Below, piece after piece: positions 9,066 through 19,601 of a stretch of 25,836 nucleotides of DNA. The stretch's first letter is position 1, and each line of letters begins with the position of its first letter. The translations under genes were made by a program, and so were the position numbers. The notes under the pieces were generated by a model. That model worked only from the letters and a program-made list of their open reading frames with translations, had not been told where the DNA came from and did not search any database. Origin of the DNA: Gnetum montanum (Eukaryota > Streptophyta > Gnetopsida > Gnetales > Gnetaceae). The DNA is taken from assembly GCA_015680685.1 (NCBI GenBank), contig MNCI01011957.1, positions 427,971-453,806 on the forward strand, in the 5' to 3' direction.

Positions 9066-11013
9066 ATGAATGAAAACTCGTCCTCATTTCCTTACAAAAT
9101 ATTGGAAAGGTATGGGATTATTGACTTGAATGACACTAATGGTGAATGGAATGACATGTGAATGGATCATCAGTACAAAACATGACAAAATAGTGTTCAT
9201 GACAATAAGAGTGAACACTATACACATTTGACATCCAGCCTTATTCAGCAGCTGAGAGAGAAGAGAGAAGAGAGAGAGAAAAGAAGAAGTTTGTTGCTGC
9301 CGATGCCACGATTGCATCTTTCGTTGTCCATCCATAAGTTTATCATCAATCTTGTTCTTTGCATAACTACTTCAGCACCAGTCCATTCTAAGTGTTTCCT
9401 CCAGATCCAATCCATTGTTGTGTCTGATATTAACAAGGGTAAATGCTTGCCTTGGTGTAAGGTCCATTGATTGAGTTGTGATATGGCTGATACAGATCTA
9501 GAGATATAATATTGGTGGCTACCCAAGGTGTAGGGGTTAGGAGAAAAATCGAAAAAATTGGACCAGGACCCCTATGACTGAGAGTGAACCTCTGGTAGCG
9601 AGAGAATGGAGAAAAAGAAAAGGAACAAGATAGAGGGAGAAAAAGAAACAATGACAACGTCGATAAAATGAATGTTAAAGATGGAGATGAGCAAAATAAA
9701 TGTTGATTGCAAAAAAATGTTTAAGGGAAAGAAATTAACGGATGCACCAAATAGGAATGCCAGTGGGTCCTCCCCAAAGCAGGCTCATGTCCTTAATGCC
9801 CTGACAATCTCACATTCAAAGAGTCCATAGGCTCTAGAAATGTCATTTGGAAGCAAGAGTTAAATTCTTAACCACAAGAGTTTACCAAAAAGAAAACAAT
9901 GCATCCACCAAAATATGAACTATTGATACAATCGGCAATGAGGTGATAAATGGAGAAAGAAGGATGGAAAGAAAAGAATGGAATGAAATCTCAAGAACAA
10001 GGTCATGTACAGCCCCTTGTGGATTAATGGTTAATGTGACTTAGTAGATATCATTCCAAATCCAGCCTCAAACAAACCACATCTAGTGACTTCGCATTAA
10101 TACATTTGGCCAATCCATCCACCTGAAGTAACATGAATGCCTCCACCAAAGTGTCACCACCATTCCGATGAGACAAACAAGGAGAAAGTAGAAAGTGAGA
10201 AGGACCTTAGTTAGAGGGAACATTTCTATTTAGTTCCATAACCAGTGCTTGTAGCCCAGGTGATTATTTCGTCTAAGGGATGTGCTTTGAATTCTCACTA
10301 TTTCTTTCTTTCTTTTTTTGCATGAGAACCACACCATGCAAAGACTTATTATTTTTATTAGCTCAGCTTCTTGATAATGGAGCAGCATCAAAATGGTACA
10401 GGAGACTCAAGAAGAAAACATCCAAGCACCTAAGAGAATGGCCAACACAAATGCATCAAGTTCCCTTGAAGTCACACCCTTTTCAATCTTTGAGTCTTTT
10501 CTTAGTTTGAGAAATGCCCAGTCACCGATTCATTGATAGTTCTTATTATTGAGAAAGGGACTGTACAGTTCTAAGCTAAAAGAGGCCATAGAAATTCATG
10601 GATGTATGAATGAAGTGGATTCATTGCCTATTATATAAAAAACAACTATACCTTAGTATCAACATCATAACTTAAAGGTAAAAACCAAACATTAGTAATC
10701 AATGGAATACAGTTCATACCACCATCAGTAGCACTTATTAGGTGACGAATCAAACACACAAAGAAATGAAAGAGTATAAATGATATTGTAAAACAAAAAC
10801 AAGAAAAGCAAAAGAAATTTGTAAAACAAAAATGTATAAAACAAAAATTTAAAAAGAATTGAGGGCCTCAATTGATTAGCATAGGTGGCCATCTCCCCCA
10901 TGATTAAGTTGGAAGGGAGAGATCCGAAATAATGAGCACTTGTTTGAATTTTTTAGAAGTGTCCAACTTTTCCTAATTGATATTTTTAGGTTAAGGGTTG
11001 GAAGTTGGCAATG
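9066..11013. other. Internal 3' region of the LTR element, no pol recognised
   Basis: This ~1.95 kb should hold reverse transcriptase, RNase H and integrase in an autonomous element. Scanning both strands, I see none of their motifs (YxDD, DEDD, HHCC, DDE). It has a purine-rich GAGA tract at about 9253-9290, several A-rich runs (10780-10860) and short non-diagnostic ORFs. It is either a replaced or deleted pol region or non-coding filler of a non-autonomous family. Confidence 0.6.
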
Positions 11014-11670
11014 CTATTGCTCTAGTGTATCTATGCTTTCGACATGGCCGCAAGTTGGTCCCCCAGTTAGTTCCAAGCATATTGGTGAGTTGCTCTCTTG
11101 ATTAGTTGTCAACCACTGGGTGTTTTCTTGTTGTGTGGTTGCTACATATAGGCATCTTTGTATGTTAACCTCTAGTGCATACCGGTTGCATTCAGGCAAT
11201 GCTGAACATTCCTGTATGCTATCATCCTCTATATCATTGTATGTGATGCATGGAACTTTCTTCTTCTTGATCTTCCCACAAGTGTTTTTCTTAGATATTT
11301 CCAGGGAAAGATCGTGGATTCCTAGGCATGCATTCATGGTACTTAGCCATGCCCTTCCCATTATTATTGGGAAGTCCTCTTTGGCATTGTTGACTTGTAT
11401 CACTAGGAAATCAGTTGGGTATGACCAACCACACATAGTGGTAATGATGTCCTCCACCAGTTCCAAGGGAATAGTGATGTATTGGTAAACTAGCTCTAAG
11501 AAAATATTGCTCTTCTTTAGTGGAGGCAGGTTCTAGGCTTTATACATTTCTTGCGATATCATGTTGACTCCGGAACCTGAGTCAAGAAGAGCTTTACATG
11601 GTTCATTCCCAACGACTTGGAGATAGATTAAGGGACTTCCAGGGTCAGAGAACTTCTTGGGAAGGTGGCC
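11014..11670 (-). pseudogene. Aspartic protease of the LTR retrotransposon, decayed
   Basis: This domain would cleave the polyprotein. The minus strand at about 11610-11565 reads CKALLDSGSGVNMISQEMY, containing the D-S-G catalytic motif in its usual hydrophobic setting. It is followed by LVEDIITTMCGWSYPTDFLV and FPIIMGRAWLSTMNACLGIH (near 11370-11320), matching the flap-to-C-terminal IxGRxxL segment of Ty3-type retropepsins. A TAG stop after EMYKA (near 11535) interrupts it. The frame runs on to 11014 without entering a reverse transcriptase. A proline-rich linker (11967-11680) joins it to gag. Confidence 0.8.
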
Positions 11671-12192
11671 CTCCTTGATCTAGTTAGTGACGGTATGTGT
11701 TAACATAACCATATGTGTTGAGCTCTGTTTTTGGTTTGAAGGGAGCTCCAAAGCCTTAATTGATGGAGGAACATTTGGAGGTTCAACCGCTTGTGGTTGT
11801 GAGAGCTTGTTTGGAATGTTGGTTTTGAAGAAAGGTTTTTTCCTTGTACGGTTGTCAGAACTAGCAGCGAGTTGAAGGTTTATAGCTCTCATAGCATTGC
11901 GTTGCTGCAGTTGAGTGGGGAGTTCCCCTTGCATTGCTGGAGTGGGTGGTAATGGAGCTATCAGCATGAGAGTTGAGGAAGGATTCGGAGGATGGTATGT
12001 GTGTGGTGTGTCTCTCCCAGGAGAGGGAGTCCTCTAATACTTCCGAGCTTGGTAGTGACGTTGTGGTGTCACATGACCAATGGAGTCACGTGGCGAGATT
12101 GGTTGCTGCACATAGTAGCCATATGGATCCGGTTGTTGGTAAGGGTATTGTTGCCTTGGTGGTGGCATCCCCCATGACCATGGGTATTGCCA

Positions 12193-13865
12193 CTACTGGT
12201 GTTGTTCAATAGGTTGTGGTGGAGTTCCACTTGGATAATATGTTAATGGTTGGTGGAACTGCCTCGGGTTACCTTGGGGATAAGGTAACCAACAGGATGC
12301 TTGTTGTTTGTTAAGTCTTGGGTTGAGTGCATACACCCTTGACTTTTGTAGATGGGAGATTATCGAGAAACATCCCTTAGGATGGTCATATTGGCATATC
12401 TCACATCCACCGTCATTGTCTATATCCAAATCCACAACCTCTTCAGTGATAGCCATTTTTACCCTTACCTTTGTTACATGCATGGTCCAAATCTCTCTTT
12501 TTCTTTCTATCATGGTCACTACTTCGCTTCTTAAACTCCTCTACGATTTTTAAAATGGTTTCAAATCTACTATCTAAGGAGTCCCACATTTGATCTACCT
12601 TTGCTGACACTTCTGTTGTTAATTTTTGAAGCGGTAAGGTTTTCCTATTCACCATCTCTTTGAGTGGTGACTCATCCTCCTCCTCACAGAATCTCACTCC
12701 CCTTTTTTGGAGGGAAGGATCACGGTTGTATTCTTTTGCACTTTCTCTCTTGTGTAGCTCTCCTTCTTCCTTAGCTACTTGCTCCAAAAATCTATGGACC
12801 TGATGGGACCTAACTTCTGATAATCTCCCTTGGGCATATGTTCCAAGGGTTCTCCTGGTTTTGTGCCTAAGCCCATCTATGAGATGGCGTAGTTGATCCT
12901 GTTGTGCGTAACCATGGCCCGGGCAACAATGTAGCAATGCATAGTATTGACCCATGGAAACATTCAAGGGTTCATGATTTCCCTACTTCCATCCTTGGAT
13001 CTGCTTTCACAAGTTGGACACCTAGGAGTACGTTTGATATTTATCATTAAACAACTCTAGCATCGTACCCCACCTTCGAATGGATTCTGGTTCTAAGGAC
13101 TGGTACCAGCTTTCTACTTCTTTTATCAGTGTCCTTGGGAACAACTTTAATTTTTGCCACTCGTTCTCAATGTTCTGCAAAGCACATGCATCGTGAAATG
13201 CCTGTAAGTGGTTCTAAGGATCAACGTTGTATTCCCCCCTCAAACCATGGGATATTATTCATGTGTAGTCTCTTGATCCTACTATCTTTCTAGTGTCTTG
13301 TAGGTATTCTAACAACCTCCGTAATGTCTAACATGCTTCGGGTTGCAAGTAGGGGTTCTTCATGGTAATTTCTTTCATGGCATCTGTGATGTCTACGTGA
13401 TTTCTTAATTTCCCTTCTTCCATGCCTTGATTCTTTAGAGTACCCTTGTCCTCGCTCTTGACTCTCTCGTCGAGGTCTCTCATTTTTCTTACCCTTATCC
13501 TCACGGTTAGGTTCCTTATGATTGCGTCCTGATGTTAAAGGAGAGGGTGAATGTGATGATGAAGGTGAAGAAGAAGGAGGACCATCACCATGACAATGTT
13601 TCCTACCCTCTCTTCGGTGGTCTCGACCCCAATCATGATGACGATCAGAATGCCTGTCTTGTGTTTGTGTTCCCTCGTTGAACACTTGTTGTTCGTGGGG
13701 ATCAGAACTAGGGTTGTGAATCATGGAGTGAAGGTTTTGATACACCACCTCCTCACTATCATTAGGAGGGGGAACATCATTTTGTGGAGAACTTATTAAA
13801 ATTGGTTTACCACCCTTAATTTCGCTTATGATGGACGAAGCATTATGGGGTCCTTTGCCCTTCAA
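12193..13865 (-). pseudogene. gag: gag of the Ty3-type LTR retrotransposon, decayed
   Basis: Gag is the structural nucleocapsid precursor of retrotransposon particles. The N-terminal part (13865-13290) is hydrophilic and rich in R, H, S and E. The Retrotrans_gag core follows at about 13230-13030: NHLQAFHDACALQNIE, KLKLFPRTLIKEVESWYQSL and IRRWGTMLELFNDKYQ. Next come LNVSMGQYYALLHCCPGHGY and a charged K/E/R-rich linker (12967-12443), then a zinc knuckle CEICQYDHPKGCF (about 12418-12380; C-x2-C-x3-H-x3-C) and a proline/glutamine-rich tail. At least four stops (before NHLQAF and around 13040-12980) and frame changes disable it. Several are TAG/TGA in place of CAG/CGA-type codons, consistent with C-to-T decay. 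Confidence 0.85.
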
Positions 13866-14368
13866 AGATATGTGGTAACTCTCCTACTGCAAGTCCTGTT
13901 GATGCTACGCTTCTATGGGGTGGTAGTCCCTTATGTTGTAATCACATGCAACGTACTCTGCATATAATTGTGACGTGACTATTTGTGCAAGGGAACAAAA
14001 GAGCATGTTGGGGGTTGCTCTGTTTGGAGGCAACACTATGTTACCCTCCAAATCTCTCCAATGCAATTGTTCATCTTAATGGAAGACAAAGGTAAAGTTG
14101 GGTATATATTCATCGTGATGAATATATACAACACTGAATTATTGAGGAACTGGTGGTACTTGGTTATGTGTGTTGTGCCGCCGACTATCTCTAGTGTTGT
14201 TCCTAGGTAGTGAAGTGCTCTTGTTTGAAGAAGAAGATATTTTAGTCTTGTTCGGTGTGCTGTTTACCATTATGTTATTTTTTTCTCTTGATTAACCCTA
14301 AGGGTTCATTTTAGCTCCCAACGATATGGATGGTTTCCTATGTTCTATGTAGCACACAAACAACTAAG

Positions 14369-14387
14369 TCCTCAGCAACGTCGCCAA
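14369..14387 (-). promoter_or_regulatory. Primer-binding site, tRNA-Asp type
   Basis: Starting one base inside the 5' LTR, the minus strand reads TGGCGACGTTGCTGAGGA. This matches 15 of 18 positions of the sequence complementary to the 3' end of plant tRNA-Asp (TGGCGCCGTTGCCGGGGA). That primer is used by several plant Ty3-type lineages, including Athila-like elements. The mismatches fit C-to-T/G-to-A decay plus one transversion. Confidence 0.75.
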
Positions 14388-15092
14388 TGATGAATGGCGA
14401 GGTACCCCTACACTCAACCATACGAATACGAGCATCTCATGCGTGATCCGGTCAAACTCTAAGGACTAAATGCTTACGCACCCTAATGGAACACTTAAGG
14501 TTAATCAATTGTTGTCTTCCCAAACTTACTTGTAATGTCACGGTTGTATGGTTAAGTTTGAGGTATATGATTTTTATATCTTTTATCTTTTTAACACCTT
14601 ATGCTAAGAGGGAAGGGTGAAGAGACTAAATGACTAACTTTAATTAACTAAGTTCTAATTGCCCTAGCATCAGTATCTGTTCCCACTTGCCGTACACACC
14701 CTAAACCAGTGCAATGCTACTGGGATTACTAAATGCTACTCGTTACTGGGTTACAAAGCGTTACACACATGCTCGAAGCGGTCGTATTGAATGCACTTAA
14801 CTAGGAGAGTTAAGGGTTAAGGGAGATTAATTATCTAAGAAAGCATTTAAACATTTAATAGTAATTAAATCCTATTTAGCTTAGTCCACATGCTACAAGG
14901 TTTATCAAAAAGTTCATCTTTATTTCTGTACACAAATGTGTGCTCAGGTACAATTTGCTCGAATAAAGATTCGTTCACTTTGAGACTCTTACTACAGGCA
15001 CATGGAAATTATTCTAACTCTCGAATGGGAAAATTGCTATAGTTTGGCTAAGGGTCTAGATCTAGATGATGAAACAAGTGAAAGCTGCCTGT

Positions 15093-15100
15093 TATTTATA
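15093..15100 (-). promoter_or_regulatory. TATA box of the 5' LTR
   Basis: The minus strand reads TATAAATA. The left LTR has the same box at 8944-8951 within CTATAAATAG. It lies ~100 bp inside the LTR, so U3 is short, and transcription would start ~25-30 nt downstream, near 15065. Prediction from sequence only. Confidence 0.6.
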
Positions 15101-15114
15101 GACATGGCGATGGG

Positions 15115-15193
15115 CTGCGATATCACGTACGCGATATCGTAGGGGCGGACGCGATATCGCATACGCGATATCGTAGCCCATGCGATATTGCGT
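15115..15193. promoter_or_regulatory. Repeated palindromic GCGATATCGC motifs in U3
   Basis: Several copies of GCGATATCG or close variants occur between the LTR end and the TATA box. The left LTR has the matching GTGATATCGC series at about 8980-9045. GCGATATCGC is a 10-bp perfect palindrome. Position and repetition suggest protein-binding sites acting on LTR transcription. Confidence 0.45.
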
Positions 15194-15200
15194 CTCATCA

Positions 15201-15205
15201 AGAGA
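15201..15205 (+). repeat. Target-site duplication, right
   Basis: AGAGA, differing by one base from GGAGA at 8230-8234, followed by TTTAGGAG, which resumes the RTE sequence. Confidence 0.75.
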
Positions 15206-16620
15206 TTTAGGAGTTTCATGTCTGACACAATTATTTAACAAAATTTTGAAGGATAAATAAATGCCTAATAATTGGAGAGAAAACATTATTATTCCTATTT
15301 ACAAGAATAAAAGAGATGTGCAAAATTGTGTAAACTATAAAGGAATCAAGCTAATGAGCCTTATTATAAAGCTTTGGGATGGAGTCATAAAGCAACGTCT
15401 TAAACTTAAATAAAAAATGTCAAAAAATAAATTTAAATTTATGCTAGGGAATTATGTTGGCGTCTATTTTTTTGATACAACAATTAATGGAGAAATTCAA
15501 AAAACATAGAGAAAATCTACATATGATCTTCATTGACTTTGAAGAAGCATATGATGAAGTGCCTAGAGATATTATTTGGTTGGCCTTACAGAGGAAAAAC
15601 ATCCCTGATAAATATATTAAAATGATTCAAGACATGTATGAAAGAGCTACTACTAGAAATAAAATAGTCTATGGAATCACATTTGATTTTCCAGTCATAG
15701 TAAGTCTACCTCAATGGTATGCACTAAGTCGATACTTATTTGCTATTGTTTTAGATGAATTAACAAAGGAAATACAAGATAAAATCCCTTGGTGTATGCT
15801 ATTGGAAAATGATATTATCTTGGTCTATACAGCTCAATAAAATATTACTTTTAACATTGAAAAGTGGAAACATGCTCTAGAATCCAAAGGCTCAAAAATT
15901 AGTAAAAACAAGACAAAATAAATACAATACAATTTCAATAATAGTATAAATGGTGGTGAAATAAAAATGACAATTTAAGGCCAAAAATTCCCTCATTGCA
16001 TTCAGTTCTACTACCTATGATCAAATTTCTAATTAGATGGTGAAACTAATAAAGGCATAAGAAATAAGATTGAGGCAAGATGGTCAAAATAGAAATAGGC
16101 TACTAATGCTCTATGTAATAAAAGAATCCCAATAAAACCAAAAGGGATAATTTTATAGGACAGTTATCAAGCTTGCTATCTTTATATAGTTCTAAACATT
16201 GATTAATATAAAAGCTGCATAAACAACAGATCAGTATGGCAAAAATGTAAATGCTTAGATAAAATGTTGAATTTTACAAGAAGAGATAAAATTGTGCAAT
16301 ACAGAAATTAGAGAAAGAATTGAAGTTATTTCTACTTTAGATAAGCTAGGAATGACATCTTAGATAGTTTGGGCATGTGCAAAGATCAAATAATAAGCCT
16401 ATTAAAATTGTTGTTACATCACTGTTTTAGGAAAGCCACCAAAAGAAAGACCAAAAAAGATATGGGAAAAATAGTTGAAGATGATTTGAAAAATTGCAAA
16501 TAAACAAAGATCTAGCTCTTTATAAAAGAAAATGACAAAAGGGAACTCATGTAGCCAACCCCATGTTGTTGGAACAAGGCTAGGATGATAATGACAACTC
16601 AAACTAATTTGTCGATATTA
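15206..16620 (+). mobile_element. RTE LINE remnant, right arm, segment 3' of the LTR element
   Basis: The reverse transcriptase resumes with DLGVSCLTQLFNKILKDK, NYKGIKLMS and, in a second frame (15454-15840), FIDFEEAYDEVPR, SRYLFAIVLDELTKE and WCMLLENDI. The same frameshift as in the left arm lies near 15460, so it predates the palindrome. The FADD catalytic box is LEND here and LAYD in the left arm. Extra stops (for example after KDK) are private. The CATGTAGCCAACCCCATG 3' block lies near 16547-16565, with a short GAT-rich tail at about 16585. Confidence 0.88.
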
Positions 16621-18039
16621 TTGAATATACCTTACCAAAACTTTGAGAGCTTTGAAAGTACTTGCAGAGTGCAAGACTGACCAGGGCTGCAAAGTTTCAT
16701 CTGGCAAGCCAATGTAATATTACGAATGTTTATTAAATTTTTACTGTCACACTCATTCAAAGTGACCAAAATACTGACAATTTCAAATTTGGCCAAGCAA
16801 AACAAATTTCTCATTAAGCTTGGGTTTGGGAACTCTGGAAAGACATTTCCAACCAGATGAAAAAAAAATTGCAAACCATGGTTACTTAAATTTCTTTGCA
16901 AACTCACATTCTATCTAGATTTCTCAGCATCATGTTGGCCAAAGGTAGGCTGGTTAATATCTTTATCTCTACTCAAAGGATTAAGAAGTAGAATTAAGAG
17001 TGGATATGCTTGCTCAAATGGATGCTAAATGTTACAAGAAGACACAAAACATGCATAACCATGACTACCTGTTGAAGATTAACTTGCTTGTCAACTTCAA
17101 TGTGTTGCATTATAGTTTAATATGCATAACTGTCTGTTTACATAATTAATAACATGCTTGTTAAGCATGCTACCAATACACGCATTATTCAATGTTGAGA
17201 CATCCCATGTACCTTTTGGGTGATATAAAAGACCCATAAAATTATGTACTGTGTACTCTTCTTTGTACTAACCATGAGTGTTTAATGTAACAGTTATTAT
17301 ATATTCAGAACTGTATATGATTAACATCATCGTTATCACTTTATGTCATTCTCTTGATCATTATAATGTTGTTACAGGAACGTCAATTCATGTTCGTTAA
17401 TATTCAAATCTCTTGCGGTGGGATTTATTCTATATTTTATGTCAACCGTGGAATATATCAACCGCAGTGTTCACGGTTTGACCCTTGTATAACCTAAATA
17501 TTCTAAATCTCATTCAACTGAGTTTTTTCTATGCTGTGGGCCTCAACTCTCAACAAGAAAGACAAGTAATGCAAGGGTAGTTCCTATTATAGAGAAAAAT
17601 GAGGGATGTTAAAAAGAGAAAAAGAAATGATTGGGAGGTTATATTATATACAAAACAGAATTACAGAAAGGGTAGAGAGCATAGCAATTCCCCTAGGCCC
17701 AACCTCGAGTTACAAAAGAAAGCAGAAGAGCATGAAAGTAAAGAAGAAACATCAGTAGAGAAATCATTGTCTACCCCTGCATTATAAAGAATAAGACAAT
17801 GCATTATAAAGAATAAGATAGTGGCCATGTGGCCTACAAAACCACAACCCCCGACAATAGAACCTTTTGACATATATGACAAAAGCAACAACTCATCACT
17901 TTGGTAGAGGTAGAGACGTCCATCTACAAACCAGTCTTTCCTTCACGTGGATCCTATTCATGATATTTCTCTTAGCTTTGGATGTGATAAGGTTGGAGGC
18001 TTCCTGAATTTTATGAAATTCCCTCTAATGGTCTACCCT
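16621..18039. other. Right-arm counterpart of 2000-3420, no gene seen
   Basis: Inverted copy of the unassigned left-arm block. A private 22-bp tandem duplication (unit beginning TGCATTATAAAGAATAAGA) lies at about 17778-17821. Short ORFs here are not shared in frame with the left arm. Confidence 0.4.
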
Positions 18040-18330
18040 TTATTGAGCCTCAAGATCAGATAGTGAGGGAATGTTTCCTTAAACGATTTGGTCATGTTTG
18101 AAAAAGATCAAATAGTGAAGCTATTAAAAGAGACTGTTGCATTACTGTAATTAAAAAGTAGCAAATAGTACAATTGAAAAATTTGGTAACAGATAGTAAT
18201 AAGAGATTTGGAACAAAAGATAAATGAGAATTTACCTCTTGATGATGTGAATGGCAAAAGACAACTCGCGTAGCCAACTTTATTATTGATAGGACAAGGT
18301 AATGATAATGACGGGGAAGATGAAGAAGAA
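18040..18330 (+). mobile_element. RTE-type LINE 3' remnant (copy 2), right arm
   Basis: Inverted twin of 1680-2000. The plus strand carries the RFGHV block (about 18083-18100) and the CGTAGCCAACTTTA block (about 18268-18282). A GATAATGA-type tail follows near 18300-18320. Stops throughout. Confidence 0.6.
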
Positions 18331-18954
18331 TAACTAAGAGTAGTACTTTATACCCTTCCAAAAAAATTGATTTTATAAACCTGAATAATCCTCATCAACT
18401 TGAACATCCCTGATATCACAATCTTATAGTTTTATTCAACCTGAGATTGTATGCTTTCCTACCAATTGCATTTTCCATTATCACTCTAGCCACTTCATCT
18501 CAAACTTCGATTAGTTGTGAACATGACAACCACTGTTGTAGCAACTAATCATAGGCAACTTCAAGGATACTACGCAAAAAAGTTCATCAAAACATTTAAA
18601 ACATCAAAACAACAATAATATATTTTTAAAGAAATAACTCAATGTTAAAGTTAGACTATTAAAGTTGCATCACCTTTAAAAGTCTCAAGACATCCAAGTC
18701 GGCCAAAAATTAGCCAGTGATTACATCCAAACTCTGATTCATCCCCTTAGACGCTGTTATGTTGTAATGATATAGAGTTATTGGCTGTCACGTTATCTCT
18801 TATTTCTTTTTAGTATTGACATTTTCTTGATACATATTCCCTAATATGTACCCATAGTCAAAAAATATTTTCAATTTTCACCATGTCAAGTTTCTATTAC
18901 TTCTTAATTCCTTGACTTGTCTATTAAAAATGGCTTAAACATCAATTTTCATAC
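18331..18954. other. Right-arm FolD-derived intron/flank, no gene seen
   Basis: Counterpart of 1060-1680. AT-rich, with no FolD C-terminal motifs found on either strand. Confidence 0.45.
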
Positions 18955-19167
18955 CAGATGTGTCTGTCCTACAACAACTATTACAATTTCGGCCTCTTTC
19001 ACTATGCTCCTAGGATTTGGAGTCTTGGAATGCATAATTGTTACAATCGCATCCAAGTTGTTAAGAAGCAATGCAACAGGCATGCCTATAGGGTTCCTTC
19101 TTCCAATAACAACAGCTCTCGATTTTGCTATGGTAACTCTAGTTCGTTGCAAGAGTTCTATGAATCC
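18955..19167 (-). pseudogene. folD: FolD exon, right-arm copy (NADP-binding segment), open frame
   Basis: This is the inverted counterpart of 847-1059, with a good polypyrimidine/CAG acceptor just above 19167 and a GT donor at 18954-18953. All 71 codons are open through GQTHL, so the left-arm stop is absent here. Key residues have changed: GRSNLVG reads GRRNPIG, losing the serine of the dinucleotide-binding loop, and the conserved Cys of GCIELL is Phe. Splicing signals are kept but enzyme function looks lost. The two arms carry different lesions, so they have decayed separately since the duplication. Confidence 0.92.
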
Positions 19168-19443
19168 CTGTAGGAAATATATTATTGTGTAATCTATGGT
19201 CCTAAAATTTTAAAAATATCAGCATTCAAAGTATCTGATGAAAGAAAAAACAGTAACCCTTTCTATTATAGTTACAGCAAGAAATCTCTTTTCGAAAATC
19301 TATTTTCTATATCATTCAGCAAGGCCATATTTTCCAGGCATGAAATGAAAAAGTTGCTTAATGATATTGATACCATAAAACTTAAAATCTTCAAATGTTT
19401 TGAAAAGTGAAAATTGATATTCTGTACTTGCTCTTGAACTTAC

Positions 19444-19601
19444 CTTTGGGGTACAGGGAACAAACAATGGTTTTCTTCCCTTCATTGCAAGGTTGCCAAC
19501 ATTGAGATGATGCAAGCCATCAATGTCCTTTTCTACACTAATTGTGTTTAGTATCCTCACCTCATTTATGTGGCCCAATAGTGTAAGTTGGATCAAGATG
19601 G
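19444..19601 (-). pseudogene. folD: FolD exon, right-arm copy (catalytic-domain segment)
   Basis: This is the inverted counterpart of 412-569, the same 158 bp with AG acceptor (603-602 of 19.6 kb, read on the minus strand) and a GTAAGT donor at 19443-19442. It encodes [31 protein letters not shown] and PLFVPCTPK. Substitutions weaken conserved positions: LPLP is now LTLL, HPLN is now HHLN, GKL is now GNL, and the split first glycine codon becomes GCC (Ala). The frame is open. It joins in phase with the upstream exon at 23590-23773 across 3,988 nt and with the exon at 18955-19167 downstream. Confidence 0.92.

Larger units (their letters stand above)
8235..15200 (-). mobile_element. Ty3-type LTR retrotransposon, gag-protease only, inserted in the RTE remnant
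   Basis: Two long terminal repeats (8235-9054 and 14388-15200) flank an internal region on the minus strand. It holds a tRNA-Asp-like primer-binding site next to the 5' LTR (the right one), gag (13865 down to about 12193) and an aspartic protease (about 11670 to 11014). The remaining ~1.95 kb has no recognisable reverse transcriptase, RNase H or integrase. The element is 6,966 bp. Its insertion point splits a sequence that is continuous in the left arm, with GGAGA before and AGAGA after. It resembles non-autonomous gag-bearing elements that rely on a partner's polymerase, though internal deletion is equally possible. Many TAG/TGA stops show it is old. Confidence 0.92.
14388..15200 (-). repeat. 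5' LTR (right copy)
   Basis: 813 bp, bounded by TGATGA at 14388-14393 and TCATCA at 15195-15200, a perfect 6-bp terminal inverted repeat of the TG..CA type. It is upstream on the element's strand, adjacent to the primer-binding site. Compared with the left copy it has scattered substitutions and small deletions, for example in the segment after 14550. Confidence 0.93.

Noticed and set aside
9066-11013. Hidden reverse transcriptase or integrase of the LTR element
   Set aside because: Both strands were scanned for polymerase, RNase H and integrase motifs and none was convincing. A profile search could still reveal heavily decayed traces.
11120-11488. Plus-strand open frame of 122 codons
   Set aside because: Antisense to the retrotransposon protease, which has the DSG and IMGRAW motifs on the minus strand.
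13590-13799. Plus-strand open frame in the LTR element
   Set aside because: Antisense to the N-terminal part of gag, whose strand is set by the protease, zinc knuckle and primer-binding site.
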